From Oppiella nova (taxonomy: Eukaryota > Arthropoda > Arachnida > Sarcoptiformes > Oppiidae), in contig CAJPVJ010000368.1 in NCBI GenBank assembly GCA_905397405.1, positions 1 through 27,172 on the forward strand: a stretch of DNA of 27,172 bases, in the 5' to 3' direction. Positions 1-9,800 of the stretch are shown piece after piece. Numbering within the stretch: position 1 is the first letter of the stretch; every line of letters starts with the position of its first letter. The notes under the pieces are model-generated. The model saw nothing but the letters and a program-made list of their open reading frames with translations. It did not search any database and was not told where the DNA came from. The translations under genes were made by a program, and so were the position numbers.

Positions 1-2
1 GC

Positions 3-467
3 TTTGGACGCCGCGATCGGCCCTCCAGATGGAAGTCCGACGATAGACACGACAACAGACAATACAACAGAAACAACAATAACAACAACAATAGTGACTA
101 TAACTCGGGTTTCAATAATAATAACAATAAGTTCGACAAAAGACAGGACCGAGACTTCAATCAACCAAACGATGAGCCACTCAATGATGGCTTCGGTAGT
201 AATGAAGACAATAATAATGTTAACACTTTTAGTGCCGCTAATGAGGATAATGATGACTGGAATAGCAATGAAAACAATGTACCCACTAATGAGAGCACAT
301 TTGATGAGCCCATGATTAGTGCCCCGAATGTCAAGAGTGAGACCGTATTCAGCGATAATATTGAGACAAATGTTGCCATAAATGAGACGAATATGACTAG
401 CAGTGAACCTCATAGTGAAAGTGTAGAGACTTTTGTGGAACCGGAGACCAATGCCGACAACACATGA
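3..467 (+). CDS. 3' end of an unidentified Asn-rich, disordered protein (5' part outside window)
   Basis: An open frame enters from the left edge and runs about 154 codons to a TGA at 465-467. I do not recognise the protein. The first 15 residues are Arg-rich (FGRRDRPSRWKSDD). A poly-Asn stretch with Gly, Tyr, Phe and Gln follows, then an acidic Ser/Thr/Glu/Asn-rich tail ending in NADNT. This composition is typical of the disordered C-terminus of an RNA-binding or nuclear protein, but no folded domain is visible, so that role is inference. A second open frame (4-315) exists, but it reads as low-complexity Thr/Ile translation of the same AAC/AAT repeats and ends sooner. A possible poly(A) signal ATTAAA lies at 491-496. 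The start and any upstream exons cannot be seen. Confidence 0.6.
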   Translation, partial: FGRRDRPSRWKSDDRHDNRQYNRNNNNNNNSDYNSGFNNNNNKFDKRQDRDFNQPNDEPLNDGFGSNEDNNNVNTFSAANEDNDDWNSNENNVPTNESTFDEPMISAPNVKSETVFSDNIETNVAINETNMTSSEPHSESVETFVEPETNADNT

Positions 468-728
468 GATATAGTTTTAATTGTGTGACCATTAAAGCAA
501 TTATTAAATTAATTATTTAAAAACCATTTCTTAAATTAATATTGAAAATAAGGAATATATACAAACAAAACACTAATACATGTGTAAAATACAAATTTAG
601 ACTTAATTTAAGACAAAAATAATTTATTATTTGAATGAATAGAGTTTCGGTTAATTTTTGATACATTTTTCCATTTCTTGCTTTACTTGTTTCGCTAATT
701 GTATCGATGTTTTGGATTTTTTTGTTTG

Positions 729-1017
729 AATTATTTTGTCATCAGATATATACAGAAACATCACATTTTTATGAGTATTTTATTTTAAGAAATAAATCTT
801 TATTTCGCAATAATGTTAACATTTAATCTATAAAATTGTGAAAAAATCATTAAAATAAACCCAACATTTCATNAATTATTTTGTCATCAGATATATACAG
901 AAACATCACATTTTTATGAGTATTTTATTTTAAGAAATAAATCTTTATTTCGCAATAATGTTAACATTTAATCTATAAAATTGTGAAAAAATCATTAAAA
1001 TAAACCCAACATTTCAT
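729..1017. repeat. 144-bp exact direct duplication flanking a single N (likely assembly join)
   Basis: Bases 729-872 and 874-1017 are identical over 144 bp and are separated only by the N at 873. This is what a scaffolder leaves when two overlapping contig ends are joined with a one-base gap instead of being merged. The same pattern occurs at 26470-26754. The true genome probably has one copy here. Confidence 0.85.
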
Positions 1018-1221
1018 TTGATGTTGAATTTTTATACATTAAAATTGAGTTTACATTAATTTATAACAAATTAGTAATATCCTTTTTATTATGATTTAAT
1101 CTATAAAATTGTGAAAAAATCATTAAAATAAACCCAACATTTCATTTGATGTTGAATTTTTATACATTAAAATTGAGTTTACATTAATTTATAACAAATT
1201 AGTAATATCCTTTTTATTATG
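966..1221. repeat. Exact 128-bp tandem repeat, two copies
   Basis: Bases 966-1093 and 1094-1221 are identical over 128 bp and directly adjacent. The first 52 bases of the unit also occur at 821-872, inside the duplicated contig end. The unit is AT-rich and noncoding. It may be a recent real duplication or an assembly artefact, since a unit of 128 is one more than a k-mer size of 127. Confidence 0.85.
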
Positions 1222-1610
1222 CGAATATCCAAATCTTACGGTAAGTACTGGAAAGGAGTCTATTATGTTGATGTTTAGACTAATAAACGTTAAATTATAT
1301 TTGTACCGGTAATATTTAATATGCTAGTTTTTGAAATAGATAAATTGCACTTTTGGATAATCCTTATACAGTAAATTTAGTTAGTATTTTACAGTACATT
1401 ATTGATAATTGCAAACTTTTGAAAACTTTATTCAATGTATTTATATACCAATTAAACGGGAAGGAAATTAATATTTCCGATATTAATTGTGTTAAATTTT
1501 TGTTTGAAAGTAAAAAGGCTATAAAATTGTTTGTTTTATTTATTTATAATTAATTTTTTAATTTATCAAATTTATTTTCAATTAATATATAAGAATTGTT
1601 TAATTGAATC

Positions 1611-2707
1611 ATGAGATTAAACAATATATATTTGTTGAGCTTATTGTGCATAATATTTCCGTATTTGATTCTTGCTAAAACTATTCAAATCAACGGTATT
1701 TAAATTTAATTACGAAGTGAATAATTAGTGAATTTAATTAAAAAAATATTATTTTATTCTCTGTTAAGACGATCCGAACAGTGATTATGAATTTCACGAA
1801 AGCGAGGGGTCGGCCGATAAACCCGTAACTTATAAAACGGTTGATCCGACAACAGTCAAGGGATTAGATGTTGAGGTGGAGGAGAATGCAGTCGATTCTG
1901 TACTCGTGTCAGACAAGGATCCTATTGAATCAACTAATGACAAACCGGTCAGACCTACAGAATCTGCGACAACTTCATCGTCTGACACCGATTCCACGAC
2001 TTGTTTTCTAGAGTCAGAATTATTCGCTAATAAGGTTTGCTTTCATTTCAATAAATATTTTATAATTTATTTGCTATCATAGTCAATAAAATAATGTTTT
2101 GATCACTAGATTACAGAATTAATGAACAAATATATTCCGGAAACACTTAAACTAAAGCCTATAAAGAGAGGAAATACAACGAGAATTATCTTAGAAAATG
2201 GAAAATTGAATATAAATAAGGACTTCAAACCGATGGGTCAACCCATTTGTACAAAAATCGACGACAAAACAAACAAATACGACATCACTGTCTCGTTCAA
2301 TGATCTGATGGGTGTCTACGAATGGAAAGTGTTTAATCTGTTTGGATATAATTTCACCGAAAGTGCTTTCATAACAGTTCAGTAATTTGTTAACTTTTTC
2401 TCAAATAATAGTATTTTTCTAAATAATTGTTTAGATAAGAGAGATGTTAATAGAGTTCGTGATCGTGGAGAATATGCAACACAAGTCCAAATTGGATGAC
2501 TTAAAAGTGGGCAAAATTGATGGTTTGAAAGTGAATGTGAATATTCCGGAGAGAATCGCTTCCACCAATTTCCTCAAACCAATGCTCGAGTATATCATCT
2601 CAAGAATATCTACAACTGTTGCCAACGGATCCATGGATTCTATTGTCCGGCATATGAGGGATGTCTTCTATGATGCCATTCAAGACAAGATCAAAATTAA
2701 GCCTTAA
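1611..2707 (+). CDS. Secreted group-7-allergen-like (TULIP/BPI-like) protein, copy 1
   Basis: Four exons fit: 1611-1695, 1769-2034, 2110-2381 and about 2440-2707. The protein starts with a clear signal peptide (MRLNNIYLLSLLCIIFPYLILA), so it should be secreted. An acidic Ser/Thr/Glu linker of about 80 residues follows. The folded part has a lysine-rich strand region (LKLKPIKRG), a segment GKLNINKDFKPMGQPIC, the motif SFNDLMGVYEW, then VGKIDGLKVNVNIPE and a C-terminal amphipathic helix ending near KIKIKP. By eye this matches the order of elements in mite group-7 allergens, which have a lipid-binding TULIP fold related to BPI/LBP; a takeout/JHBP-type protein is the alternative. The last intron border is uncertain: a phase-0 splice 2435-2707 with a weak GTTCAG donor is also possible. 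A paralogue lies 1.1 kb downstream. AATAAA is at 2737-2742. Confidence 0.6.
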
Positions 2708-3799
2708 ATTTGTTTTCAAATCTATAACTGAACTGAAATAAAGTATTTATATATTGATGTTAATTGCAGTGATGTTATATACAGGGAATTTTTTACAAAA
2801 TGCTTAATTGTTCATAAGGCGTCATCCACAAAGTACGTACGCAAAATACTGTATTGGTAAAAAAAAATTAGGCCCTCCCCTACACGCCCATCGTACATAG
2901 GAGTTTAACATGAGGACATACGCTTTGGTATGACCTCCCCTACGCCCTAGACGTGAGTAAGTACTTTGTGGATCACGCCTGATGAGTTTTAAAAATCTTG
3001 TTTTATTTACTAAAAAATAATTTTGATTATAATTGTGAGCATGTTTTTAATTTTGTTCTTATACAGTTTATGATATAAGTAATTTAATCTAGTATAGTAT
3101 TAAGTTACCCGTAAACCATATTGCTTTACTCTAGTTATAAATGAAAACTATTGAAGGCTACATTTGTCAATTTGTTAGATCTTACGTTGATTGCAAATAG
3201 AGTACTACCTATTTACTTAGTACCTAGAGTACTTACTATTAATGTTATTTAATTTTAAATTCAAATTCATTTTGATTCTTTAAGTATTTAATTATTTTTG
3301 TACAGTACCTAGTAGATTTGGAAATTGTATGTTTAGGTAGCGACTACTCTAACTTAGAAATGATGAGTGTGTCAGTATTTTTAATGCTAACATTTGTTGA
3401 AACAACAATTTTTCTGAAAATATATGTTATTTTACATGAGACTAATCTGTGGAATAATTAATTTCCGCATAAACAGTAAATTTACTAAAAATACAATTTT
3501 GGTCACCATTACGTAAATGGCAATTAATTGTGAGAATAAACTCAAATAAACTTCAAAATTTGTCTGACATTTATAACAACGACTTTTCAGTCAATGGGAA
3601 GGATATGAGTGAATGCGACACCAGATTTGCCCGGAATTACTGCAGTCTAACCTAATGTTACACTTGTTTACTCCAAATTGTGTGTCATTTGGATTAAGAT
3701 TAGTTACGAATTGAGATGACTTTTTAATGTTTAAAAACTGACAGTAAAGTAGTATTAAATTAGTTGAAATTTAGTTTTAGATATATTTTATAGGATAAC
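2708..3799. other. Intergenic DNA between the two secreted paralogues
   Basis: No gene seen. It contains the poly(A) signal of the upstream gene at 2737-2742 and the small inverted-repeat element at 2812-2985. The rest is AT-rich, with several short TACAGT/ACTGTA-type motifs. The last few hundred bases should hold the promoter of the second paralogue. Confidence 0.6.
2812..2985. mobile_element. Small non-autonomous DNA transposon (MITE-like) with terminal inverted repeats
   Basis: The ends form an imperfect inverted repeat. Bases 2812-2840 match the reverse complement of 2957-2985 at 26 of 29 positions, with core AGGCGT-ATCCACAAAGTAC. The 174-bp element has no coding capacity. Its interior is more GC-rich than the flanks and carries two similar C-rich segments (CCTCCCCTACACGCCC and CCTCCCCTACGCCC). 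No clear target-site duplication is visible, because the inverted symmetry extends into the outermost bases. The superfamily cannot be assigned by eye. Confidence 0.7.
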
Positions 3800-5002
3800 A
3801 TGTTTTCATTTAAATTAAATCAAATAATTCTGTTAACAATTATACCGTTTCTAATATACGGAAAGCCTGTGATGAAAGTGGTAAACCTTGTTAGTTGTGA
3901 TAAAATCTTAACCTTAAATCTAAACAAAATATTTTGCTTAAGAGAACTCCAAATGGGATCACGTCTTATACAACAAACGTGACGCTAATGCCGAAGGACC
4001 CATAGAAATGACTACAACTTTGTCTTTAGTATCGGATGTCATGTCTGAAGAAATGTTTTTTGAATTCAATTCGACACCAATTGAGACAAACACTGAATTA
4101 ACTAATTATGTGAAATATAACAGAAAATGTGCGCTCAATGACCAGGATATCAAATCAAAAGTCAATACAAACCATTTGAAATGTTATCAAAAATAAACTT
4201 CAGTTTCTTTTGCAAAGGTTACGAATATTTTGGGCAAATTTGTGCCAACATTACTAAGACTACGGCCAATACAACGGGGAAATGGATTCAAAGTAGTGTT
4301 AGATAACGGAAAGCTTACGATTAATAAAGACTTTAAAATTATTGGTCAACCCGTGTGTGAAGAGACGGACGACCAGACCGTCAAATATACAATTGTTGTC
4401 TTATTAGAGGATTTGATGGGAATATACGACTGGAAAATATATAACTTATTTGGCAATAATTTCTCCGAGAATGCAGTCATTAGTGTTGAGTATTATTTAA
4501 TATGTTTTTTATTACATGAGGCATAATATGAATAATACTTTTTGTAGAATCTTAATTAAATATAATATAGTACATGATATTAGCATGGTGATAGCATCTT
4601 GCTCAAATATACTGTATTTAAAGATTAATTCATAGGTTTATTTATATTATCAAAGCAGACATATAATTGATTTTTGTGATCAAATGTGTGATCAAACAGA
4701 TCCGAAAACTTGAGATTCAGTTTGAGATGACTGAGCGAAGGGATGGTATGATAGAGTTGGTGGGCATAAGAGTGGGCAAAATCAGTGGATTCAAAGTAGA
4801 CGTCAATATTCCGGAGAATATAATTGGCGTCAAAATACTGAAGCGATTGATACAATACTTCGTGTCCAGGATATCGACGCTAATCGTCAACCGATCCATG
4901 GATTCAATTAAACGCAATCTTCACTCAATTTTCTTGGATTCAATCAAAAACAAAATCCAAATCCACTTCAATGTTGTCAAAGAGAAACTAGTCTTTAGCT
5001 AA
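3800..5002 (+). CDS. Secreted group-7-allergen-like (TULIP/BPI-like) protein, copy 2
   Basis: This is a diverged paralogue of the gene at 1611-2707 with the same layout. Exon 1 (3800-3880) encodes a signal peptide (MFSFKLNQIILLTIIPFLIYG). Exon 2 (3945-4160) encodes a variable linker that no longer resembles copy 1. Exon 3 (4218-4489) has exactly the length of its counterpart (272 bp) and keeps LRLRPIQRG, GKLTINKDFKIIGQPVC and DLMGIYDW. The last exon, beginning at 4700 or 4741, keeps VGKISGFKVDVNIPE and the C-terminal helix and ends with TAA at 5000-5002. The last intron border is ambiguous, as in copy 1. Rapid divergence of the linker with conservation of the fold fits a secreted protein under relaxed or diversifying selection. 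Function is unknown; lipid binding is an inference from the fold. AATAAA is at 5010-5015. Confidence 0.58.
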
Positions 5003-5009
5003 AGATTGC

Positions 5010-5015
5010 AATAAA
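5010..5015 (+). promoter_or_regulatory. Poly(A) signal AATAAA of the second secreted gene
   Basis: AATAAA lies eight bases after the stop codon, so the 3' UTR is probably very short. The first paralogue has its AATAAA about 30 bases after its stop. Confidence 0.55.
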
Positions 5016-5124
5016 TTCCTATATATTTATGACAAATATGTTTGTCAAACATAAAATAACCCGGCAAATAATAGTACAAAAACTACTTATATGTAAAAAT
5101 AATACCGAAAACAATAAAATATAT

Positions 5125-5222
5125 GAATATTCTTGACATACAGAGAATGTATGTATAGGTTATGTACAGAATATTCTTGACATACAGAGAATGTATGTAT
5201 AAGTTATGTACAGAATATTCTT
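5125..5222. repeat. 44-bp tandem repeat, about 2.2 copies
   Basis: The motif GAATATTCTTGACATACAG recurs with a period of 44 bp, starting at 5125, 5169 and 5213. The copies differ by single bases, and the third diverges after 5222. Copies two and three carry the palindrome AGAATATTCT, which also occurs at about 9291, 20111 and 25089. Confidence 0.85.
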
Positions 5223-5834
5223 TGCCATACAATGCAATGCTTCACGTAATTGGTGTGACACTGACTACACGTGCCTTTGAGTGAGTGAACGAGTGGTTTG
5301 TAAACAAAACCAATCGATAAGTGAGTGTTTGCGACACAAATGCATTGCTTTTCACGCAATTAGGGCTCGTTTTGAATGAATAATTAATTGATTGTGAGAT
5401 GAGATGAGAGGTGTTGTGAACACATAACTCATTCACAAGTGTTTGACAGATGTTTGTCGCGAAAGTCAAGTGTTTGTCAAAAGGCACTCAAAAACAACAA
5501 TTAATGTGTCAAATGGTGTGTGAATTGTGTCCACAAAAATCATGTCTTGAATTGAATTAAAGTGTTTAATACTAAACCAAAAATCACGATAAATATAGTA
5601 ATCATTTGAAGTGATTGTCTGTAAAAGTGTCAAAAAAACAATGAAAAGTGATTTGAATGTAAAGACAATTGTTTTGACTTTTTGTACAAATAATAGCCAA
5701 AAAAACTTTTTAATGACTTTTTATTTATAAAGTTTTCAATGAACTCTTCGGCCAACCATTGAAACCAAAAGTTTTTTCTTTTCAAAAGTATTTCTGAACT
5801 CAAAACCGATGTCCAAAACATTATGTGAAGAGAT

Positions 5835-8375
5835 ATGTTGCGAATGAAGTCATTCTTCTGCGGTATTATCATCACATCCATTGTCTGGCTCTTCATTATC
5901 TACTTATATGTGTTGAGAAGCCGTGAATTCAATGCCAAGAGTTACTCAAAGAACTCATTGTTTGTGTCGAGACTTCCCGTAAGACATCGACTCATATCTC
6001 GTCTGAACTCTAATTATAACGATTTGAATGAATTAAGACTCCGGAAGAAGATTAGTGACAATAAGGATCAGAAACGGCTGATTGAGTCGAATCTCATTAA
6101 TGATAATCCAGTCGATGATGAGTTCCGACAGAAACAAGACATTAAATGGTATAATACGGCCATTCAGTTGATGGCCGGCTCTTCACAGGACACCAATCGA
6201 CTCATGAGTTTAGGCATTATTAACACCAAAGAGGAGAAGAGGATCAAAGACATGGGATATAAGAAACACGCGTTCAATGTGTTGATCAGCAATCGGATTG
6301 GCTTTAAGAGACAGATCCCGGACACGAGGAACCCGTTGTGCCAAACGAGTCAACCATTTGTTCCGTTGAGTGATTTGCCGACCGCTTCCGTCATCATCTG
6401 CTTCTTCAACGAACACTTCCACACACTCTTGCGAACCGTTTACAGTGTTATCCAACGAACTGATGATCATATTCTTCACGAGATTCTGCTCGTCGATGAC
6501 TTCAGCGATGACGGTATCCATCCATTGAGTCATTCATTTAGAACTTCTTAAGGGTTTTATCTGATTCTCATTTATTCCACATTTTCTAAAGTCTTTGAAA
6601 TGAATGTCTCACTAATGAATGGTTGTGTGGTTTTGTATCTTAAGCTGAGATCAAAGACAAGTTAATGGAATTCGTTTACCAGAAACTGCCGAACAAAGTA
6701 AAGCTGTTGCGGACGCCCGAGAGGGCCGGCCTTATTAGGGCCCGTATGTACGGCGCCCACCACTCCACCGGACAGGTACTCGTCTTTCTGGACAGTCATT
6801 GCGAAGTGAATACAAATTGGTTGACACCACTCCTCACACGGATTCATGAGAACCGGACAACAGTCGTCTGTCCCATCATTGATATCATTAATGCCAACAC
6901 TTTTGAATACACGGCCTCTCCTATAGTGAAGGGAGGCTTCAATTGGTTTGTCATAAATTTCTGTCAAGTGTTTTCTATGATAACCACATATCTCTTTAAT
7001 TAAAGGGGACTTCACTTTAAATGGGATTCCGTTCCACACAATAAGCTTCAAGCTAAATCTGATTTCATAAAACCTATTCCGTAATGAATTTTTTTGTTTT
7101 ATTTTTACTCTCAAAGCATTTAACTAATGATATATTACGCTATGAATCAGTTCGCCGACAATGGCGGGCGGGCTGTTTGCTATGGACCGCAACTATTACT
7201 TCGAAATGGGAGAGTATGACAGAGGAATGGATATATGGTTTGTATTCATATCTATCGTGGTATGTATTGTAGCAAATAATGCATTTATACTCTTAGGGGC
7301 GGAGAGAATCTCGAAATATCTTTTCGGGTAAACAACTGACGATTTTGTGATAAAATCATAAATGACTGACAATTGCTATGATTTGCAACAGATATGGTTA
7401 TGCGGCGGAAGGCTTGAGATAATTCCGTGCTCTCGTGTGGGACACGTATTCAGACAAAGGCGTCCGTATGGTTCGCCTACTGGTGAGGACACATTAACCT
7501 ACAATTCCTTACGTGTGGCCCACGTATGGATGGATGACTTCAAAGTAATTTCAAATGTTAACTAATCGTTGTGTCCTGTATTACGAGTCTTATGTCTTGA
7601 GTCTTACGAAACAAATCTTATGTTTTGTTTAGAAATTTTATTTCATTCAAAGACCGGACGCTATTAACAAATCTTATGGTGATATCAGCGATAGAGTTGC
7701 GTTAAGAGAGAGACTCAATTGCAGTTCATTTGATTGGTATCTCAAGAACATATACCCAGAGCTGAGACTTCCGTCGCCTAAAGAAGACTTGGAGGAGAGG
7801 AAGAAAGCCATCAAAGAGAAGATGTCGAAGAATATGAAAAACAAATCTAATGTAATGATTAGAAAACTGCCAAAAGTTGTGGACAAATACTTAATACAAC
7901 TCTCGGGAAGCGATCTGTGCGTCGAATCTGAATCCGAGGCCACATATAAGGGATCAAAACTTTTACTACAGAAATGCGCCCAAATTCGGCGACAGGTTTG
8001 TTGGCATTTATTTCAATCACTTTTCTGAACATTTATTTTGTGTCCAAAGCTATGGTACGAAACCGTTAAACACGACTTAAGGTTAGGCCAGAAGTTGTGT
8101 TTGGATTCCGATGACAATAAATATCCACATTTAGCCAAATGTCACGAAATGGGTGGCACTCAGGACTGGAAACACTCGGCTAAGGTATGTCCCACAGGAT
8201 TACTATTATAACTGTACATCAATTTAATGATTGTTTGTATTATAAATAGAAAAATACTGCCATTTATTCGATGGCCGCCGGTCTGTGTTTGGGCGCTCAG
8301 AGCGAGTCTGTGGGAGAGTATGTGATAATGTCTTTCTGTAACTCCAATGACAGCAAGAAATGGAATCTAATCTAA
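5835..8375 (+). CDS. GALNT11: Polypeptide N-acetylgalactosaminyltransferase, GALNT11 type
   Basis: The enzyme transfers GalNAc from UDP-GalNAc to Ser/Thr of secretory proteins in the Golgi (first step of mucin-type O-glycosylation). Nine exons join in frame to 649 residues: 5835-6513, 6645-6945, 7006-7080, 7151-7237, 7297-7327, 7392-7544, 7633-7995, 8050-8184 and 8250-8375. The protein is a type II membrane protein with an N-terminal anchor (about residues 9-27) and a stem. The GT-A catalytic domain starts at [15 protein letters not shown] and has the metal-binding DSH motif in [37 protein letters not shown] and the loop [13 protein letters not shown] ricin-type lectin domain follows, with three Cys-Leu/Val repeats (LCVESE, LCLDSD, LCLGAQ), ending KKWNLI. 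Domain order and wording match animal GALNT11 (fly Pgant35A) most closely. Three introns use unusual GTTTGT donors. AATAAA is at 8495-8500. Confidence 0.93.
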
Positions 8376-8494
8376 AAGATAGCATTTATTGACCACAAGT
8401 TCTTGGATTTTAGCGCATATTTATTTTATAGATATTTTATTTGTACCATATTTTGTATATTTATACCGTTTTGTCTTTTAAGTCAAATCAAGTA

Positions 8495-8500
8495 AATAAA
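8495..8500 (+). promoter_or_regulatory. Poly(A) signal AATAAA of the GALNT11-type gene
   Basis: AATAAA lies 120 bases after the stop. A reverse-strand AATAAA for the convergent orphan gene lies at 8519-8524, so the two transcripts probably end within a few tens of bases of each other. Confidence 0.6.
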
Positions 8501-8518
8501 TCTCATTTTAAAGTAGAA

Positions 8519-8524
8519 TTTATT
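8519..8524 (-). promoter_or_regulatory. Poly(A) signal (reverse strand) of the helical orphan gene
   Basis: TTTATT on the plus strand reads AATAAA on the minus strand, about 96 bases after the stop codon at 8620-8622. It is the nearest canonical signal. Confidence 0.5.
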
Positions 8525-8619
8525 TGATATCCAATTAATTTTGACAAACACTAAGAATGTTTCGAAATAAATGGCAAACTTTGGTGAGAAGACATAAAAC
8601 TATTTGTTTGTAAAGTATA

Positions 8620-9132
8620 TTATTCTTTTAAATTCTGTTTGATGTTTGATATAATGGTTTCGATGGTATCCTTGAGTTTCTCGCTCGTTGTTGACTGCAT
8701 TTGATGGATTGCTTCTACAATAACTTCTGTCACGACTTCACCGAAAGTTTCGATGATATGGTTGATAGCATTGATCACCGATTCAATGATGGCTTCGATG
8801 TAAGCAATGCTTGTGTCGGCCCTCTCTCGCAACTGAGACTTCAATTGAATGCAGAAGTGTTTGGTCTCGTCTTGAGATGCAGTCGAACATGTCTTCAGGT
8901 GTGGTATCTGTTGGTTGAGAGCCGTGTCTGCCATCGTCTGCATGTCTTGTATGCAATCAGTGGTAATAGGATTCAAGCGTTTGGTGAGCTCTTCAATAAT
9001 GACTTCCTTTAGGACTTCCAAACGTAAACTTCTTCGCAAATTCACATCACTCTTACGCATCACTTCCATCACAAATTGCTTCTCATTGTCGTTGCCTGAA
9101 GACTGGTCTTTCTTATTGTGTTTGCCATTCAT
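8620..9132 (-). CDS. Small helical orphan protein, 170 residues
   Basis: A single uninterrupted frame from an ATG at 9130-9132 to a TAA at 8620-8622. I do not recognise it. The N-terminus is hydrophilic and charged (MNGKHNKKDQSSGNDNEKQ). The rest looks almost entirely alpha-helical, with regularly spaced Ile/Val/Leu and few Pro or Gly. The C-terminal half (IEAIIESVINAINHIIETF and following) has amphipathic or coiled-coil periodicity. There is no signal peptide or membrane segment, so it is probably intracellular. The gene has no introns, unlike most of its neighbours, and is divergent from the Arg-rich orphan at 9393-9800, with 260 bp between start codons. The antisense open frames are shorter and less protein-like. 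A lineage-specific gene is likely. Confidence 0.6.
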   Translation of the reverse strand: MNGKHNKKDQSSGNDNEKQFVMEVMRKSDVNLRRSLRLEVLKEVIIEELTKRLNPITTDCIQDMQTMADTALNQQIPHLKTCSTASQDETKHFCIQLKSQLRERADTSIAYIEAIIESVINAINHIIETFGEVVTEVIVEAIHQMQSTTSEKLKDTIETIISNIKQNLKE

Positions 9133-9392
9133 TTCTAATGATCGACTCGTTGTACCTGTTATTCGCTTAATCTTTCAGTTCATTCAACTCTTATTAACTT
9201 TCATTTTGTGAATTAACTTTTCATTTAAAAAGTTTTTTATTATTCAATGCGCTATTGATTGCATTGTAAGAATTGGTTACATTTATTACAGAATATTCTG
9301 AATATTGAATGTATTGTACATCTCGTGAATGAATGAACGAAATTTAAACTTCAAGTCTAACTGACAGTCAAGTGGTCACCAGAATAAAGGAG
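9133..9392. promoter_or_regulatory. Likely bidirectional promoter between two orphan genes
   Basis: The 260 bp between the divergent start codons contain no gene. The palindrome AGAATATTCT lies at about 9291, followed by a second GAATATT. A shared promoter is inferred from geometry only. Confidence 0.35.
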
Positions 9393-9800
9393 ATGTCCAG
9401 TGAGTCCACAGACAATACATCCGGCAGTTCGTCGTCCACTGCGAACAGTTCCGATGCCACCGGTGGGCAACAGAATGCCGGTGCGAACGCCACACCACTC
9501 GCACAACCGGTCCAACCGACGCCACCACCAGTGGTGGTCAACGAACACCCCTTCCTCTGGGCCGGACCGGAGCTCTGGGCACAGCAACAACCGGTAGACC
9601 CCTATAGAGAGCGAATCCGCGAGAATTGGCGGCGAAGGAGTCGAGAGTATCGACGACGACAACGACTCAAGAAACTGAGACGTCTTCGCAAAGAGGAAAC
9701 ACTTAGAAGAGAGCGAAGAGCCGGTCGCAGAGGAGGTCGACGGGGACGAGGAGGCAGTCGTTCGCGTAGTCGTAGTGGAAGTAGAAGAAGGCAACGATGA
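9393..9800 (+). CDS. Small Ser/Thr-rich to Arg-rich orphan protein, 135 residues
   Basis: Intronless frame from the ATG at 9393 to a TGA at 9798-9800. I do not recognise the protein. Residues 1-35 are Ser/Thr/Gly/Asn-rich, residues about 36-55 are Pro/Val-rich, and a short hydrophobic patch (HPFLWAGPELWA) follows. From about residue 70 to the end it is extremely basic, with dense Arg/Lys (RRRQRLKKLRRLRKEE), then RGG-like and SR repeats (RSRSRSGSRRRQR). Such tails bind RNA or direct proteins to the nucleus or nucleolus, so a nucleic-acid role is plausible, but no folded domain is visible. The antisense frame 9357-9806 is also open, but it reads as low-complexity Ser/Thr because it mirrors Arg/Ser codons. 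I prefer the plus strand for its coherent domain order. Confidence 0.55.
   Translation: MSSESTDNTSGSSSSTANSSDATGGQQNAGANATPLAQPVQPTPPPVVVNEHPFLWAGPELWAQQQPVDPYRERIRENWRRRSREYRRRQRLKKLRRLRKEETLRRERRAGRRGGRRGRGGSRSRSRSGSRRRQR

Larger units (their letters stand above)
468..1610. other. AT-rich intergenic DNA containing repeats
   Basis: No convincing gene. A 66-codon open frame at 1353-1553 has AT-driven composition and no recognisable features. The stretch holds the 144-bp duplication around the N at 873 and the exact 128-bp tandem repeat (966-1221), described separately. The last part should include the promoter of the secreted gene that starts at 1611. Confidence 0.6.
5003..5834. other. Intergenic and 5' region of the GALNT11-type gene
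   Basis: No gene seen. It contains a 44-bp tandem repeat (about 5125-5222) and then a less AT-rich stretch rich in GTG/CAC, with a CACGTG E-box core near 5266. The E-box lies where a promoter would be expected. The AT-rich final 250 bases before the start codon may be 5' UTR. Confidence 0.5.

Noticed and set aside
4-315. Open frame rich in Thr/Ile/Met at the left edge
   Set aside because: It is a shifted reading of the AAC/AAT repeats of the longer frame that ends at 467.
1353-1553. 66-codon open frame in AT-rich DNA
   Set aside because: Composition is explained by AT-richness (Ile, Asn, Lys, Phe, Leu), and it has no homology or splice context.
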